DNA from: Actinomycetes bacterium
GTDB taxonomy: Bacteria > Actinomycetota > Acidimicrobiia > Acidimicrobiales > RAAP-2
Assembly: GCA_021841725.1 (NCBI GenBank)
Contig: JAKCEC010000008.1
Coordinates: 1-18,406, forward strand
Length of the DNA: 18,406 nucleotides
Direction: 5' to 3'
Every line of letters begins with the position of its first letter. Position 1 is the first letter of the stretch. Shown here in pieces: positions 6,988-14,238 of this stretch. The notes below the pieces were generated by a model, which searched no databases, was not told where the DNA came from, and was given only the letters and a program-made list of their open reading frames with translations. Position numbers and translations under genes: made by a program.

Positions 6988-7971
6988 GTGCTGATCGTCA
7001 ATCCCAACATCTGCGTCGATCACACGATCGAGATGGACGAGTTGATGCCGGGTCACGTGCAGCGACCCCGGGCCGGCGTGGTGAGTCTGGGGGGCAAGGG
7101 CGTCAACGTGGCGCGGATCGCGCGGGTCCTCGACGACGACGCCACCGTCGTGACCTTCGTGCCCACGCACGACGAGACGCAACTCAACGCCCTGGCCCGC
7201 GACGAGGGCGCGGACCTGCGCGGACCTCGCGTACCGGGTCACGCGCGCGGCGCCACCATCATCTTGGAGGACTCGGCGCGGGTCACGGTCCTCAACGAAC
7301 CCGGTGTCGCGGTCGACGCCGCGGACTGGGACCGGCTGCTCGGCGAGGTGCGGACCCTCTCGAACGTGCACCGCACCATCGTGTGCTCGGGGAGCCTCCC
7401 CCCCGGTTCCCCCCACGACTCCTACGCGCGCGTGGTGCGATTGGCCCACGACCTCGACCGGCGTTGCGTGGTGGACTCGGCGGGCCCGGCGCTCGACGAG
7501 GCCGTGCGGGCGGGCGCGGACGTCGTGAGCCCCAATCTGGCCGAGGCGGAATCGCTCCTGTTCGGCGTCCGCGCCGAGGACGTGGACCCGTCGGGTCCTG
7601 ACGTGCTGGACCGCGCCGCGCGCGCCGTGGTGGGCCTCGTCGAGCGCGGAGCCCGCCACGTCATCGTGAGCGCGGGCAGCAACGGTGCCGCCTTCGACGG
7701 GGACGGGCGCGTCGCGTGGTGTCGTGCGCCGGTCGTGAAGGTCGTGAACCCGATCGGGGCCGGCGACTCGTTGATTGGCGGCCTGGTCCACGCCCTCGAA
7801 CGCGGTGACGCCTGGCCCGACGCCGTGCGCTTCGCGCTCTCGACGGCGTCGGCGTCGTGCGAGGAGTTCCGTGCGGGCGCGGTCGTGGCCGCGCGCGTCG
7901 AGGAACTGCTGCGCACGCTCGAACCCGTCGTGACGCTTCCGAACTACGAACTGGTGAGGGGTGCCCGGTGA
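6988..7971 (+). CDS. PfkB-family sugar-phosphate kinase (1-phosphofructokinase / tagatose-6-phosphate kinase type)
   Basis: A 327-residue ribokinase-fold kinase. It starts with LIVNPNICVDHTI, has LGGKGVNVAR (34-43), SGSLPPGSP (134-142), SPNLAEAESLL (181-191) and the catalytic VNPIGAGDS (253-261) with D260 as catalytic base. The NPN opening and GGKGVNVAR wording are those of the LacC/FruK/PfkB group that phosphorylates ketohexose phosphates to bisphosphates, rather than ribokinase or the YihV sulfofructose kinase group. The GTG start is supported by GGGAG six bases upstream. Its last codon overlaps the GTG of the LacI gene in a GTGA junction. With the aldolases downstream it most likely produces the ketose 1,6-bisphosphate that they cleave. 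Confidence 0.88.
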   Translation: MLIVNPNICVDHTIEMDELMPGHVQRPRAGVVSLGGKGVNVARIARVLDDDATVVTFVPTHDETQLNALARDEGADLRGPRVPGHARGATIILEDSARVTVLNEPGVAVDAADWDRLLGEVRTLSNVHRTIVCSGSLPPGSPHDSYARVVRLAHDLDRRCVVDSAGPALDEAVRAGADVVSPNLAEAESLLFGVRAEDVDPSGPDVLDRAARAVVGLVERGARHVIVSAGSNGAAFDGDGRVAWCRAPVVKVVNPIGAGDSLIGGLVHALERGDAWPDAVRFALSTASASCEEFRAGAVVAARVEELLRTLEPVVTLPNYELVRGAR

Positions 7972-9026
7972 GGTCGGCGGTCACTCTCAAAGATGTCGCG
8001 CAATTAGCGGGCGTCAGCGCGAAGACCGCGTCCCGCGTGATCAACGACGACCCCGCGGTGACCGAGAAGACCGCCGCGCGCGTGCGCACGGCCATCGACG
8101 CGCTCGCGTACACGCCCAACCCGCACGCCCGCTCGCTGCGGACGGGTCGCGACCAGGCGGTCGCCCTGGTCGTCGACTCCATCAGCGACCCGTTCTTCGC
8201 CGCCGTGGCCGAGGGGGTGGAACAGGTGGCGCGCGAGGCCGGGTTCTTTCTGATCGTGGCGCACGCCGGCGACTCTCCCGCGCGCGAGCGTGAGGTCGTC
8301 GACAGTCTGCTGCACCGCTCGATCAGCGGCCTGATCCTCGTGCCGTCGTTACTGAACTTCGGCAGTGGTCGCCGACCCCTGGGTCCGGGGGGCGTGCCCG
8401 TGGTGGCGGTGGACCGACCCCTGGAGAATCTCGACGTCGACACGGTGCTGGTGGACAACGCCCTGGCCAGCCACCAGGCGGTCGCGCACCTCATCGCGCA
8501 CGGCCACACGCGAATCGGCTTCCTCGGCAACACCGTGGCCCGCTTCACCGTCCGCGAACGTCTCGCGGGGTATCGCCGGGCCCTCGAGGAGGCCGGGTTG
8601 GCCTTCGACGAGTCGCTCGTCGCGCTGTCCTCGTACAAGGGGCGCGTGGACGAGACCCTCTTCGACCCACTGGTGCACGGTCCCGATCCGGTGACCGCCC
8701 TCTTCTCGTCCGACGCCGTGACGACGATGGACATCGTGCGACTGCTGCACGGCGTGGGACGCACCGACATCGCCTTCGTCGGCTTCGACGACTTCGTGAC
8801 CGCGGACTCGCTGGTGCCGCCCGTGTCGGTGGTGCGTCAGGACGCGCAACTGATGGGCCGGACCGCGGCGCAGTTGCTGCTGCGCCGCGTCAACGGCGAC
8901 CAGAGTCCGCCCCAGCGCATCATGCTGGACACCACCTTCGTGGCGCGGGGCTCGGGCGAGATTCGCGCGCGCGAGGTGAGCCGACGCTCAATGAGATCGA
9001 ACAAGGAGGAAGACAATGACAGATAA
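7968..9026 (+). CDS. LacI/GalR-family transcriptional regulator
   Basis: A 352-residue repressor. The N-terminal helix-turn-helix is VTLKDVAQLAGVSAKTASRV (5-24), with AK in the two recognition positions where LacI has YQ. The hinge helix is around NPHARSLRTGR (51-61). A type I periplasmic-binding effector domain follows (VALVVDSISDPFFAAVAEGV onwards, SGLILVPS, VAVDRP, FVGFDDF). The GTG start is preceded by GAGGGG with good spacing and overlaps the kinase stop. The true N-terminus must be here because the HTH begins five residues later. The 3' end overlaps the next gene by 11 bases. It most likely senses the imported sugar or a phosphorylated intermediate and controls the divergent promoters at about 3060-3185, which hold a LacI-like pseudo-palindrome. 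The effector is unknown. Confidence 0.93.
   Translation: MRSAVTLKDVAQLAGVSAKTASRVINDDPAVTEKTAARVRTAIDALAYTPNPHARSLRTGRDQAVALVVDSISDPFFAAVAEGVEQVAREAGFFLIVAHAGDSPAREREVVDSLLHRSISGLILVPSLLNFGSGRRPLGPGGVPVVAVDRPLENLDVDTVLVDNALASHQAVAHLIAHGHTRIGFLGNTVARFTVRERLAGYRRALEEAGLAFDESLVALSSYKGRVDETLFDPLVHGPDPVTALFSSDAVTTMDIVRLLHGVGRTDIAFVGFDDFVTADSLVPPVSVVRQDAQLMGRTAAQLLLRRVNGDQSPPQRIMLDTTFVARGSGEIRAREVSRRSMRSNKEEDNDR
9003..9010 (+). promoter_or_regulatory. Strong ribosome binding site inside the LacI coding region
   Basis: AAGGAGGA lies five bases before the aldolase ATG at 9016, inside the last codons of the regulator gene. A near-consensus site here suggests the aldolase is translated more strongly than the regulator from the same message. 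Confidence 0.75.
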
Positions 9027-9948
9027 GACTTCGAGGAGTCAGGGCCGGATGGGTCTCGGCTCCATTGCGAGGCCCGACGGGACGTTGGCCATCATCGCGA
9101 TGGACCAGCGCAACACCCTGCGCCGGATGCTGGAGGCGGTGAATCGGCCCACGACGACCGAAGAGATGCGTGAGTTCAAGATCGACGTGACCGCCGGGCT
9201 GAGCCCGCGCGCCAGTGCCGTGCTCCTGGACCCCGAATTCGGGGTCCCCGCGGTGAAGGAGGCGCACGCCATGGCCAGTGGCTCGGCGTACCTGGTGGCC
9301 GCCGAGCCACCCGAGCGCGCCACGTGGAACGGCGAACCCCGCGCGGGGCGCGACCCCCTGCGCAGTGCGCAGTGGGTCAAGGACATGGGCGGCGACGCCG
9401 TCAAGTTCCTGGTGCAGATGCGCCCGGACCGCAAGGTGGGACCGGGTGAGCCCGACCTGATCGCCGAAGTGGTGGACGTCGTGACCGCGGTGGTCGAGGA
9501 CTGCCGCGCGGTGGGTATCCCCTCGGTGATCGAGACGCTGCTCTACCCGTTGGCCGACGAGGAACCGCTGAGTCCGCGCCGTCGCGCCGAGCTCATCATC
9601 GAGTCCGCGCGCATCCTGGACGGGTGCGCCCCGGACCTGCTCAAGCTCGAATACCCCAGTGACGCCGAGGGCTGTCGCGGTGTCGCCGACGTGGTGAGCG
9701 GTCCGTGGGCGATGTTGTCGGCGGGCATGCCCCTCGAGAACTTCCTCACGGCCATCCGTACCGCGTGCGACGACGGTGGTGCGTCGGGCTTCATCGCGGG
9801 TCGCGTCTACTGGAAGGAAGCGGTCGCCCTGGAGGGCGCGGCGCGCAAGAGTTTCCTCGGGGGCGAAGCGCTCGATCGCCTGGAGCAGTCGTTGCAGGCG
9901 ATGGAAGGACGCGCACGTCCGTGGACCGACTTCACCCCCGCCGCTTGA
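9016..9948 (+). CDS. Class I aldolase, LacD/YihT family (tagatose-1,6-bisphosphate aldolase-like)
   Basis: A 310-residue TIM-barrel aldolase similar to tagatose-1,6-bisphosphate aldolase LacD and to sulfofructose-phosphate aldolase YihT. The first barrel strand carries AIIAMDQRN (25-33), matching the AVDQRE of YihT. DPEFG (72-76) corresponds to the family's DxxFG segment. KFLVQMRP (130-137) and VIETLLYP (171-178) are further barrel strands. The Schiff-base lysine is K210 in LLKLEYP, equivalent to the Lys of YKVEMP in YihT and LKVEVP in LacD. SAGMPLENF (235-243) and GASGFIAGRVYWKE (255-268) form the phosphate-binding C-terminal part. The start has a near-perfect ribosome site. The expected reaction is retro-aldol cleavage of a ketohexose (bis)phosphate to DHAP plus an aldehyde. 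The substrate stereochemistry is not visible, and it could equally act on a tagatose, fructose or sulfo-sugar phosphate. Confidence 0.88.
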   Translation: MTDKTSRSQGRMGLGSIARPDGTLAIIAMDQRNTLRRMLEAVNRPTTTEEMREFKIDVTAGLSPRASAVLLDPEFGVPAVKEAHAMASGSAYLVAAEPPERATWNGEPRAGRDPLRSAQWVKDMGGDAVKFLVQMRPDRKVGPGEPDLIAEVVDVVTAVVEDCRAVGIPSVIETLLYPLADEEPLSPRRRAELIIESARILDGCAPDLLKLEYPSDAEGCRGVADVVSGPWAMLSAGMPLENFLTAIRTACDDGGASGFIAGRVYWKEAVALEGAARKSFLGGEALDRLEQSLQAMEGRARPWTDFTPAA

Positions 9949-11384
9949 GGGAACCGGCGCACGCGGGCGACCTGCTGATCGGCATCGACATCGGCACCAC
10001 CCTGACGAAAGTCGGGGTGGTGGGTGTCGATGGCCGCGAGATCGTCCAATCGGCCGAACCCACGCCGTGGCACCACGATCCCACCGGGGGGCACTTCGTC
10101 CCCGAGGAGTTGCTCGCGACGGTACTGCGGTGCGCGGCGAGCGCGGTGGCCCAGGCGCCGCCGGGGAACTTCATCGGAGTGGGCGCGACGAGCATGGCGG
10201 AGACGGCGGTGATGCTCGACGCGTCCCTCACCCCCGTGGGGCCGGCCGTCGCCTGGTTTGACGTGCGCGCGCGCGACGAATTCGCCGAAATCAAACGCGA
10301 CCTCGGGGCCGAGGTCGTCGCGCGAACCACCGGGCTGGCGACCTCGCAGATCCCGACCGTCGCCACCATCCGGTGGTTGCGTCGCCACGTCGACGATTCG
10401 CGGCGAGCCGTGACCTTCGCCGCCGTGGCCGACTGGGTCATCAGTCGCCTGTGCGGCCGGCTGGTCGCTGAACTGTCGCTCGCCTCGCGTACCGGGGCCC
10501 TGGACGTCGCGGGGCGTCAGTGGTGGGACGGCGCCCTCGAGTGGGCGGGACTGCGCGGCGAGGACCAGTTAGCCCTGTGTCACGCGGGTACGCCCTTCGC
10601 CACGGTCACCACCGACTACCCCGGGCTCGAACGGGTACGGGGCGCGGTGGCGACCAGCGCCGGCCACGACCACCTGTGCGCCTCGGTGGGCGTGGGCGTG
10701 AACCACGCGGGATCGATCCTGGACTCGTGCGGCACGGCCGAGGCCCTGGTGCGACCGCTGCCGCGCGCGGTACTCGACGACGTCTCGCGCGGCCACCCCA
10801 TGGGCATTGAGACGGGCTGGCACGTGATCCCGGACCATTACGCCCTGATCGGTGGGCTCTCGCTCGGACTCAACCTGCTGCCGGTGCTCGAGCGCCTCGG
10901 CGTGCAGAGTCGCGACGGACAGACACCGCTCGACGCCGGAGCCCTGGCGCTCCTGCACACCGGCGCGCGGGTCGCCGAGCAGTTCGGGGAGGTCTCGGCC
11001 CTGCGGGAGCGACTCGACGCGGCCGAAATGGTGAGTACCCATCAGGGCGAGTCGCCCGAGCAGATCTGGTTGAGCGTGATGCGCACCGCGGTCGCCGGCG
11101 CCCAGCAGCTCTATAACGGCCTGGTCGAACTCGGCGGACCCATCGACGAGGTCCGCGTCAGCGGAGGCTGGTCGCGCAACCCGGTCCTGCGGGCCCTCAA
11201 GGCCGAGGTCTTCCCCCCCCTGTCGTATCCGCTGGTGAAGGAATCGGGGATCCGCGGCGCGGCGCTGCTCGCCGCACTGGCGGCGGGCGTCTACGCCGAT
11301 CCCCTCGAACTACCCGGTCCGCAGCTCGACGACGCGGACCCCCCCCTCGCAACATCGTCGCCGTGGGCGACGCAGAGAGAATAA
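9921..11384 (+). CDS. FGGY-family carbohydrate kinase
   Basis: A 487-residue two-domain sugar kinase of the xylulokinase/gluconokinase superfamily. The first phosphate loop is IGIDIGTTLTK (20-30). AWFDVRARDE (111-120) is the sugar-binding and domain-I signature. SAGHDHLCASVG (247-258) holds the likely catalytic base D250. SGGWSRNPVLRAL (414-426) is the adenosine-binding signature and SGIRGAALLAALAAGVY (442-458) the C-terminal helix region. The GHDHL wording sits where xylulokinase and glycerokinase have GDQ, and it recurs in less characterised FGGY members. I prefer the GTG at 9921, which overlaps the aldolase 3' end by 28 bases and has GGAAGGA upstream. A TTG at 9945, in a TTGA overlap, is the alternative. 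It could carry out the first phosphorylation of the ketose or polyol before PfkB and the aldolase. Confidence 0.87.
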   Translation: MDRLHPRRLREPAHAGDLLIGIDIGTTLTKVGVVGVDGREIVQSAEPTPWHHDPTGGHFVPEELLATVLRCAASAVAQAPPGNFIGVGATSMAETAVMLDASLTPVGPAVAWFDVRARDEFAEIKRDLGAEVVARTTGLATSQIPTVATIRWLRRHVDDSRRAVTFAAVADWVISRLCGRLVAELSLASRTGALDVAGRQWWDGALEWAGLRGEDQLALCHAGTPFATVTTDYPGLERVRGAVATSAGHDHLCASVGVGVNHAGSILDSCGTAEALVRPLPRAVLDDVSRGHPMGIETGWHVIPDHYALIGGLSLGLNLLPVLERLGVQSRDGQTPLDAGALALLHTGARVAEQFGEVSALRERLDAAEMVSTHQGESPEQIWLSVMRTAVAGAQQLYNGLVELGGPIDEVRVSGGWSRNPVLRALKAEVFPPLSYPLVKESGIRGAALLAALAAGVYADPLELPGPQLDDADPPLATSSPWATQRE

Positions 11385-11385
11385 T

Positions 11386-11391
11386 AAGGAG
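11386..11391 (+). promoter_or_regulatory. Ribosome binding site of the second aldolase
   Basis: AAGGAG immediately follows the FGGY kinase stop, seven bases before the ATG at 11399. It decides this start over an upstream in-frame ATG at 11363, which lies inside the kinase gene. Confidence 0.75.
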
Positions 11392-11398
11392 ACACCTG

Positions 11399-12241
11399 AT
11401 GACCACCAGTACCCGACCCTGGACCGAGACCCCCACGCCGTACGCGGCCGCCGGCTCCACGGCAGCCTCGAGTGGCAAGGCGTTCCGCCTGGGCCGAATC
11501 TTCGGACGCGACGGCAACACGCTGGTCCTGCCCGCGGACCACGGGACGATGCTCGGGCGCATGCCCGGCCTGGAGGACCCGATTGAGCTGGTGCGCGCCT
11601 TCTTGCCCCTGGGGTGCGACGGTTTTCTCCTGGGACCCGGAGTGATCCAGCGCACCCAACCGTGGTTCGCCTACCGTGACGCCCCCGCCCGCCTGCTCAC
11701 GATTGATTCCTACTGGCGCGCGCAAGACATCGGCACCAGCGTGCTCGGCATTTCGATGGCCCGCGCCGCGGCCCTGGGCGTCGACGCGGTGAAGATTCTC
11801 ATGCCCTGGGACGTCGGTGCGCGCGAACGCGCGGCCATGGCGAAATTGGTCGGCGACGTCGTCACCGCGGCCGAGGAGTACGGTCTCCCGGTCATGGTGG
11901 AACCCATCGTCCTGAGTTCGCCGCGGGGTGCGGACGCCGCCACCATCGAGGGCGACGGATGTCGCATCGCCGCCGAACTGGGCGCGGATATCGTCAAGGT
12001 CGCCTACCCCGGTGACGCCGACCTCTTCGCGCAGTGGTGCGACGAATTGGGCGTACCGGTGGTGATCCTGGGCGGTCCGGCCGGGTCGAGCACCCAGCCC
12101 CTCACCGAACTCGTGGCCGAGGCCATGGCGGCGGGGGCGCGCGGCATCACGATCGGACGACGGCTCTGGCAGCGTCCGATCGACGAAGCCACCGCGTTGG
12201 TGGCGGAGCTCGTTTCGATCGTGCACCCGACCCGTGGCTGA
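11399..12241 (+). CDS. Class I aldolase, DeoC/FbaB (archaeal-type fructose-bisphosphate aldolase) family
   Basis: A 280-residue TIM-barrel aldolase of the DeoC/LacD superfamily branch that includes archaeal-type class I fructose-bisphosphate aldolase, LsrF and ADH synthase. LPADHGTM (44-51) is the first strand, with the Asp-His characteristic of FbaB. KILMPWD (132-138), VMVEPI (165-170), and DIVKVAYPGD (197-206) follow, with K200 as the Schiff-base lysine. The phosphate-binding loops are ILGGPAGS (223-230) and GARGITIGRRLWQ (246-258). It has a good ribosome site 14 bases after the kinase stop. It is a different subfamily from the LacD-like aldolase two genes upstream, so the operon encodes two class I aldolases. 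It may cleave the other phosphorylated isomer, act as a transaldolase, or serve gluconeogenic recycling of the trioses. The substrate is inferred only from the family. Confidence 0.85.
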   Translation: MTTSTRPWTETPTPYAAAGSTAASSGKAFRLGRIFGRDGNTLVLPADHGTMLGRMPGLEDPIELVRAFLPLGCDGFLLGPGVIQRTQPWFAYRDAPARLLTIDSYWRAQDIGTSVLGISMARAAALGVDAVKILMPWDVGARERAAMAKLVGDVVTAAEEYGLPVMVEPIVLSSPRGADAATIEGDGCRIAAELGADIVKVAYPGDADLFAQWCDELGVPVVILGGPAGSSTQPLTELVAEAMAAGARGITIGRRLWQRPIDEATALVAELVSIVHPTRG

Positions 12242-12294
12242 GGCGCGCGGTCGGCGGGGGCGCGCGGGTCGTGAACCCGAGGGGCGCTAGAGCG

Positions 12295-13527
12295 ATGGAC
12301 CACGCACCGTCGCGCAGTTGGCGGGTCTCGCCGACGCACCGGACCTGGCTCGACGCCCAGGTCCGAGGTCTCATCGACTTCTACCGCGCGACGTTGAGCG
12401 AGACGGGCCGTTTCGTCGAGCTCGACGACGACGGCGCCGCGATGGGCGCCGCCGACGACCCCCAGCAACTGCTGACCGTCACGCGCATGACCCACTCCTT
12501 CGCGTTGGGCGAGGTGCTGGGGATACCGGGGTGCGCGCCGGTGGTGGAGCGCGGACTCGAATCACTCTGGCGCCAACACCGTGACCCCCGGCACGGGGGT
12601 TACGCCACGAGTGTCGACGAACGCGGGCCGCGTGACACGACCAAGGCGGCGTACCTGCACGCGCACGTGCTGCTCGCCGCCTCCAGCGCGACCATCGCCG
12701 GTCACGACGCGGGCGATCTGCTGAGCGACGTCCTCGGGGTTCTCGACGAGCGATTCTGGGAGGACGGCGTGGGGGCGTCGCGCGAGTCCTTCAGCGCGGA
12801 CTGGCGTGAACTCGAGGACTACCGCGGCGCCAATAGCAACATGCACCTGTGCGAGGCCTACCTGGCCGCGGGCGACGCCACGGGCGAGGCCGAGTACACC
12901 CACCGGGCACTGCGGATCGCGGCGCTGGTGATCGGGTCGCGCGCGCGCGACAACGCCTGGATGCTCCCCGAGCACTACGACGGGCACTGGCGGGCGCAAC
13001 GCGACTACAACCGTGATCACCTCGATGACGCCTTTCGTCCCTACGGGGTGACGATCGGCCACTTGCTCGAGTGGTCGCGACTCCTCATCACCCTGTGGAC
13101 GTGCGCGACGCCCCGCGAGGACTGGACCCGCGAAGCGGCGATCGCCCTGTTCGACACGGCCGTGCGCCGCGGGTGGGACGCCGAGCGCGGAGGGCTCGCG
13201 TACACGGTCGATTTCGACGGCGCGGCGGCGAACCCGGACCGGTACTGGTGGTCCCTCACCGAGGGCATCGCCGCGGCCGCCGCCCTGGGCCAGGTCACGG
13301 GCGAGGAGACCTACGAGCGGTGGTACCGGACCTTCTGGGACTTCGCGGCGCGCTATTTCATGGACGTCGCGCGGGGGGGGTGGTACGCCGAGTTGGACTC
13401 CGCCAATCGCCGCACGACGGGTCCCTGGTACGGCAAGCCGGACCTGTACCACATCCTGCAGTGCCACCTACTGCCCGTGCGACCCGTGTCGGCGTCGGTG
13501 GCGGGCGCGCTGCGAGACAGCGCGTGA
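12295..13527 (+). CDS. AGE-family aldose-ketose isomerase (YihS / mannose isomerase-like)
   Basis: A 410-residue (alpha/alpha)6-barrel sugar isomerase of the N-acylglucosamine 2-epimerase superfamily. It aligns by eye along its whole length with E. coli YihS (413 residues). Shared segments are TRMTHSFALG (63-72), EDYRGANSNMH (174-184), PEHYDGHWRAQRDYN (225-239), FRPYGVTIGHLLEWSRLL (247-264), and GKPDLYHILQCHLLP (380-394). The catalytic set expected for this group is present: R64, H184, H256, E259 and H386, corresponding to YihS R55, H176, H248, E251 and H383. YihS interconverts mannose and fructose and, physiologically, sulfoquinovose and sulfofructose. The residue before the Asp of the GKxD segment is Gln in YihS but Pro here. 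Start: ATG at 12295 with GAGGGG upstream. A GTG at 12271 is the alternative. In this operon it should turn an aldose into the ketose used by the kinases. Confidence 0.88.
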   Translation: MDHAPSRSWRVSPTHRTWLDAQVRGLIDFYRATLSETGRFVELDDDGAAMGAADDPQQLLTVTRMTHSFALGEVLGIPGCAPVVERGLESLWRQHRDPRHGGYATSVDERGPRDTTKAAYLHAHVLLAASSATIAGHDAGDLLSDVLGVLDERFWEDGVGASRESFSADWRELEDYRGANSNMHLCEAYLAAGDATGEAEYTHRALRIAALVIGSRARDNAWMLPEHYDGHWRAQRDYNRDHLDDAFRPYGVTIGHLLEWSRLLITLWTCATPREDWTREAAIALFDTAVRRGWDAERGGLAYTVDFDGAAANPDRYWWSLTEGIAAAAALGQVTGEETYERWYRTFWDFAARYFMDVARGGWYAELDSANRRTTGPWYGKPDLYHILQCHLLPVRPVSASVAGALRDSA

Positions 13528-13561
13528 GGGCCGCGCGGGGCGGCGTCCTCGTGACGGCGGG

Positions 13562-14152
13562 GTGTTCGTGCGCCTCGTCCTGATCCGCCACGGCGCCACG
13601 GCGTGGAGCGTGACCGGGGAGCACACCGGGCGCTCCGACATCCCCCTCTCGGCGCAGGGACGCGAGCAACTCGGTCCCCTCGACGGGTTGGTGCGCGCGG
13701 TCCTGGCTGATCAATACGACGCGGCGGCCGTGTACTCGAGTCCGCTCGATCGCGCCCTCACCTCGGCGCGCCTCGTCGTGGGACCCGCGCGTGACGTCAC
13801 GGTCGATGAGCGTCTGGTCGAATACGACTACGGCGAGTACGAGGGTCTGCGCCCCGACGAGATTCGCGCGACGCGACCGACGTGGGACATCTGGGTCGAC
13901 GGATGCCCGGGGGGCGAGAGCGTCGAGGACGTCGGACAGCGGCTGGGGGGATTCCTCACCGACGTGGCCGCGCGACATTCGACGGTCGTCGTGTTCGCCC
14001 ACTCCCACGTGATCCGTATCATGGCGGCCCTCAGCGTGGGCCTGGTCGCGCGCGAGGGGCACATCTTCACCCTCGACACGGCCTCACTCTCGGTGATCGA
14101 CGACGTCCGGGGCAAGCGGGTAATCCAGCACTGGAATCTGCGGCCCCAGTAG
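13562..14152 (+). CDS. Histidine phosphatase (phosphoglycerate mutase-like) family protein
   Basis: A 196-residue histidine phosphatase. IRHGATAW (8-15) contains the nucleophile H10 with R9. The second conserved Arg is R64 in SPLDRAL, the acid is around E87 (DERLVEYDYGEYEG), and the second His is H147 in FAHSHVIRI. This is the canonical core of the branch that includes SixA, CobC and monofunctional sugar-phosphate phosphatases. It is probably a phosphatase rather than a mutase given its short length. It follows the isomerase by 34 bases on the same strand and may be the last gene of the catabolic operon, perhaps removing phosphate from dead-end or toxic sugar phosphates. The ribosome site is weak. 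Two in-frame GTGs (13562, 13568) are possible starts. Confidence 0.8.
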   Translation: MFVRLVLIRHGATAWSVTGEHTGRSDIPLSAQGREQLGPLDGLVRAVLADQYDAAAVYSSPLDRALTSARLVVGPARDVTVDERLVEYDYGEYEGLRPDEIRATRPTWDIWVDGCPGGESVEDVGQRLGGFLTDVAARHSTVVVFAHSHVIRIMAALSVGLVAREGHIFTLDTASLSVIDDVRGKRVIQHWNLRPQ

Positions 14153-14166
14153 TCCTCGGCGGTCGG

Positions 14167-14209
14167 GTCACCGGGGCCCTCGGGAGCCACCCGGCGAAGC
14201 GGTGAACCA
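14167..14209 (+). terminator. Possible imperfect hairpin between the phosphatase and methyltransferase genes
   Basis: GGTCACCG near 14166 and CGGTGAACC at about 14200-14208 can pair with one bulged base, enclosing a GC-rich loop. It may end the sugar operon, but there is no T-tract and the pairing is modest. Confidence 0.25.
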
Positions 14210-14225
14210 CGGGGTGGCGCGTCCC

Positions 14226-14238
14226 TAGAGTAGGACGG
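14226..14238 (+). promoter_or_regulatory. Putative leaderless promoter of the methyltransferase gene
   Basis: TAGAGT at 14226-14231 fits the actinobacterial -10 pattern TAnnnT. The GTG start codon begins seven bases after its end, exactly where transcription would start. No correctly spaced Shine-Dalgarno exists (AGGA lies only two bases before the GTG). Together these suggest a leaderless mRNA. The -35 region (around 14202-14208) is poor. Confidence 0.45.

Noticed and set aside
6751..7791. Minus-strand 346-codon open frame across the P-loop and PfkB genes
   Set aside because: It is antisense to two well-supported genes, and its His/Arg/Val-rich composition is typical of GC-rich shadow frames.
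7661..8770. Minus-strand 369-codon open frame opposite the LacI gene
   Set aside because: The LacI gene has a clear HTH and effector domain on the plus strand. The antisense product is Arg/Ser/Thr-rich and motif-free.
12562..13467. Minus-strand 301-codon open frame opposite the isomerase
   Set aside because: It is antisense to a gene that matches YihS along its length. The antisense product has no recognisable domain.
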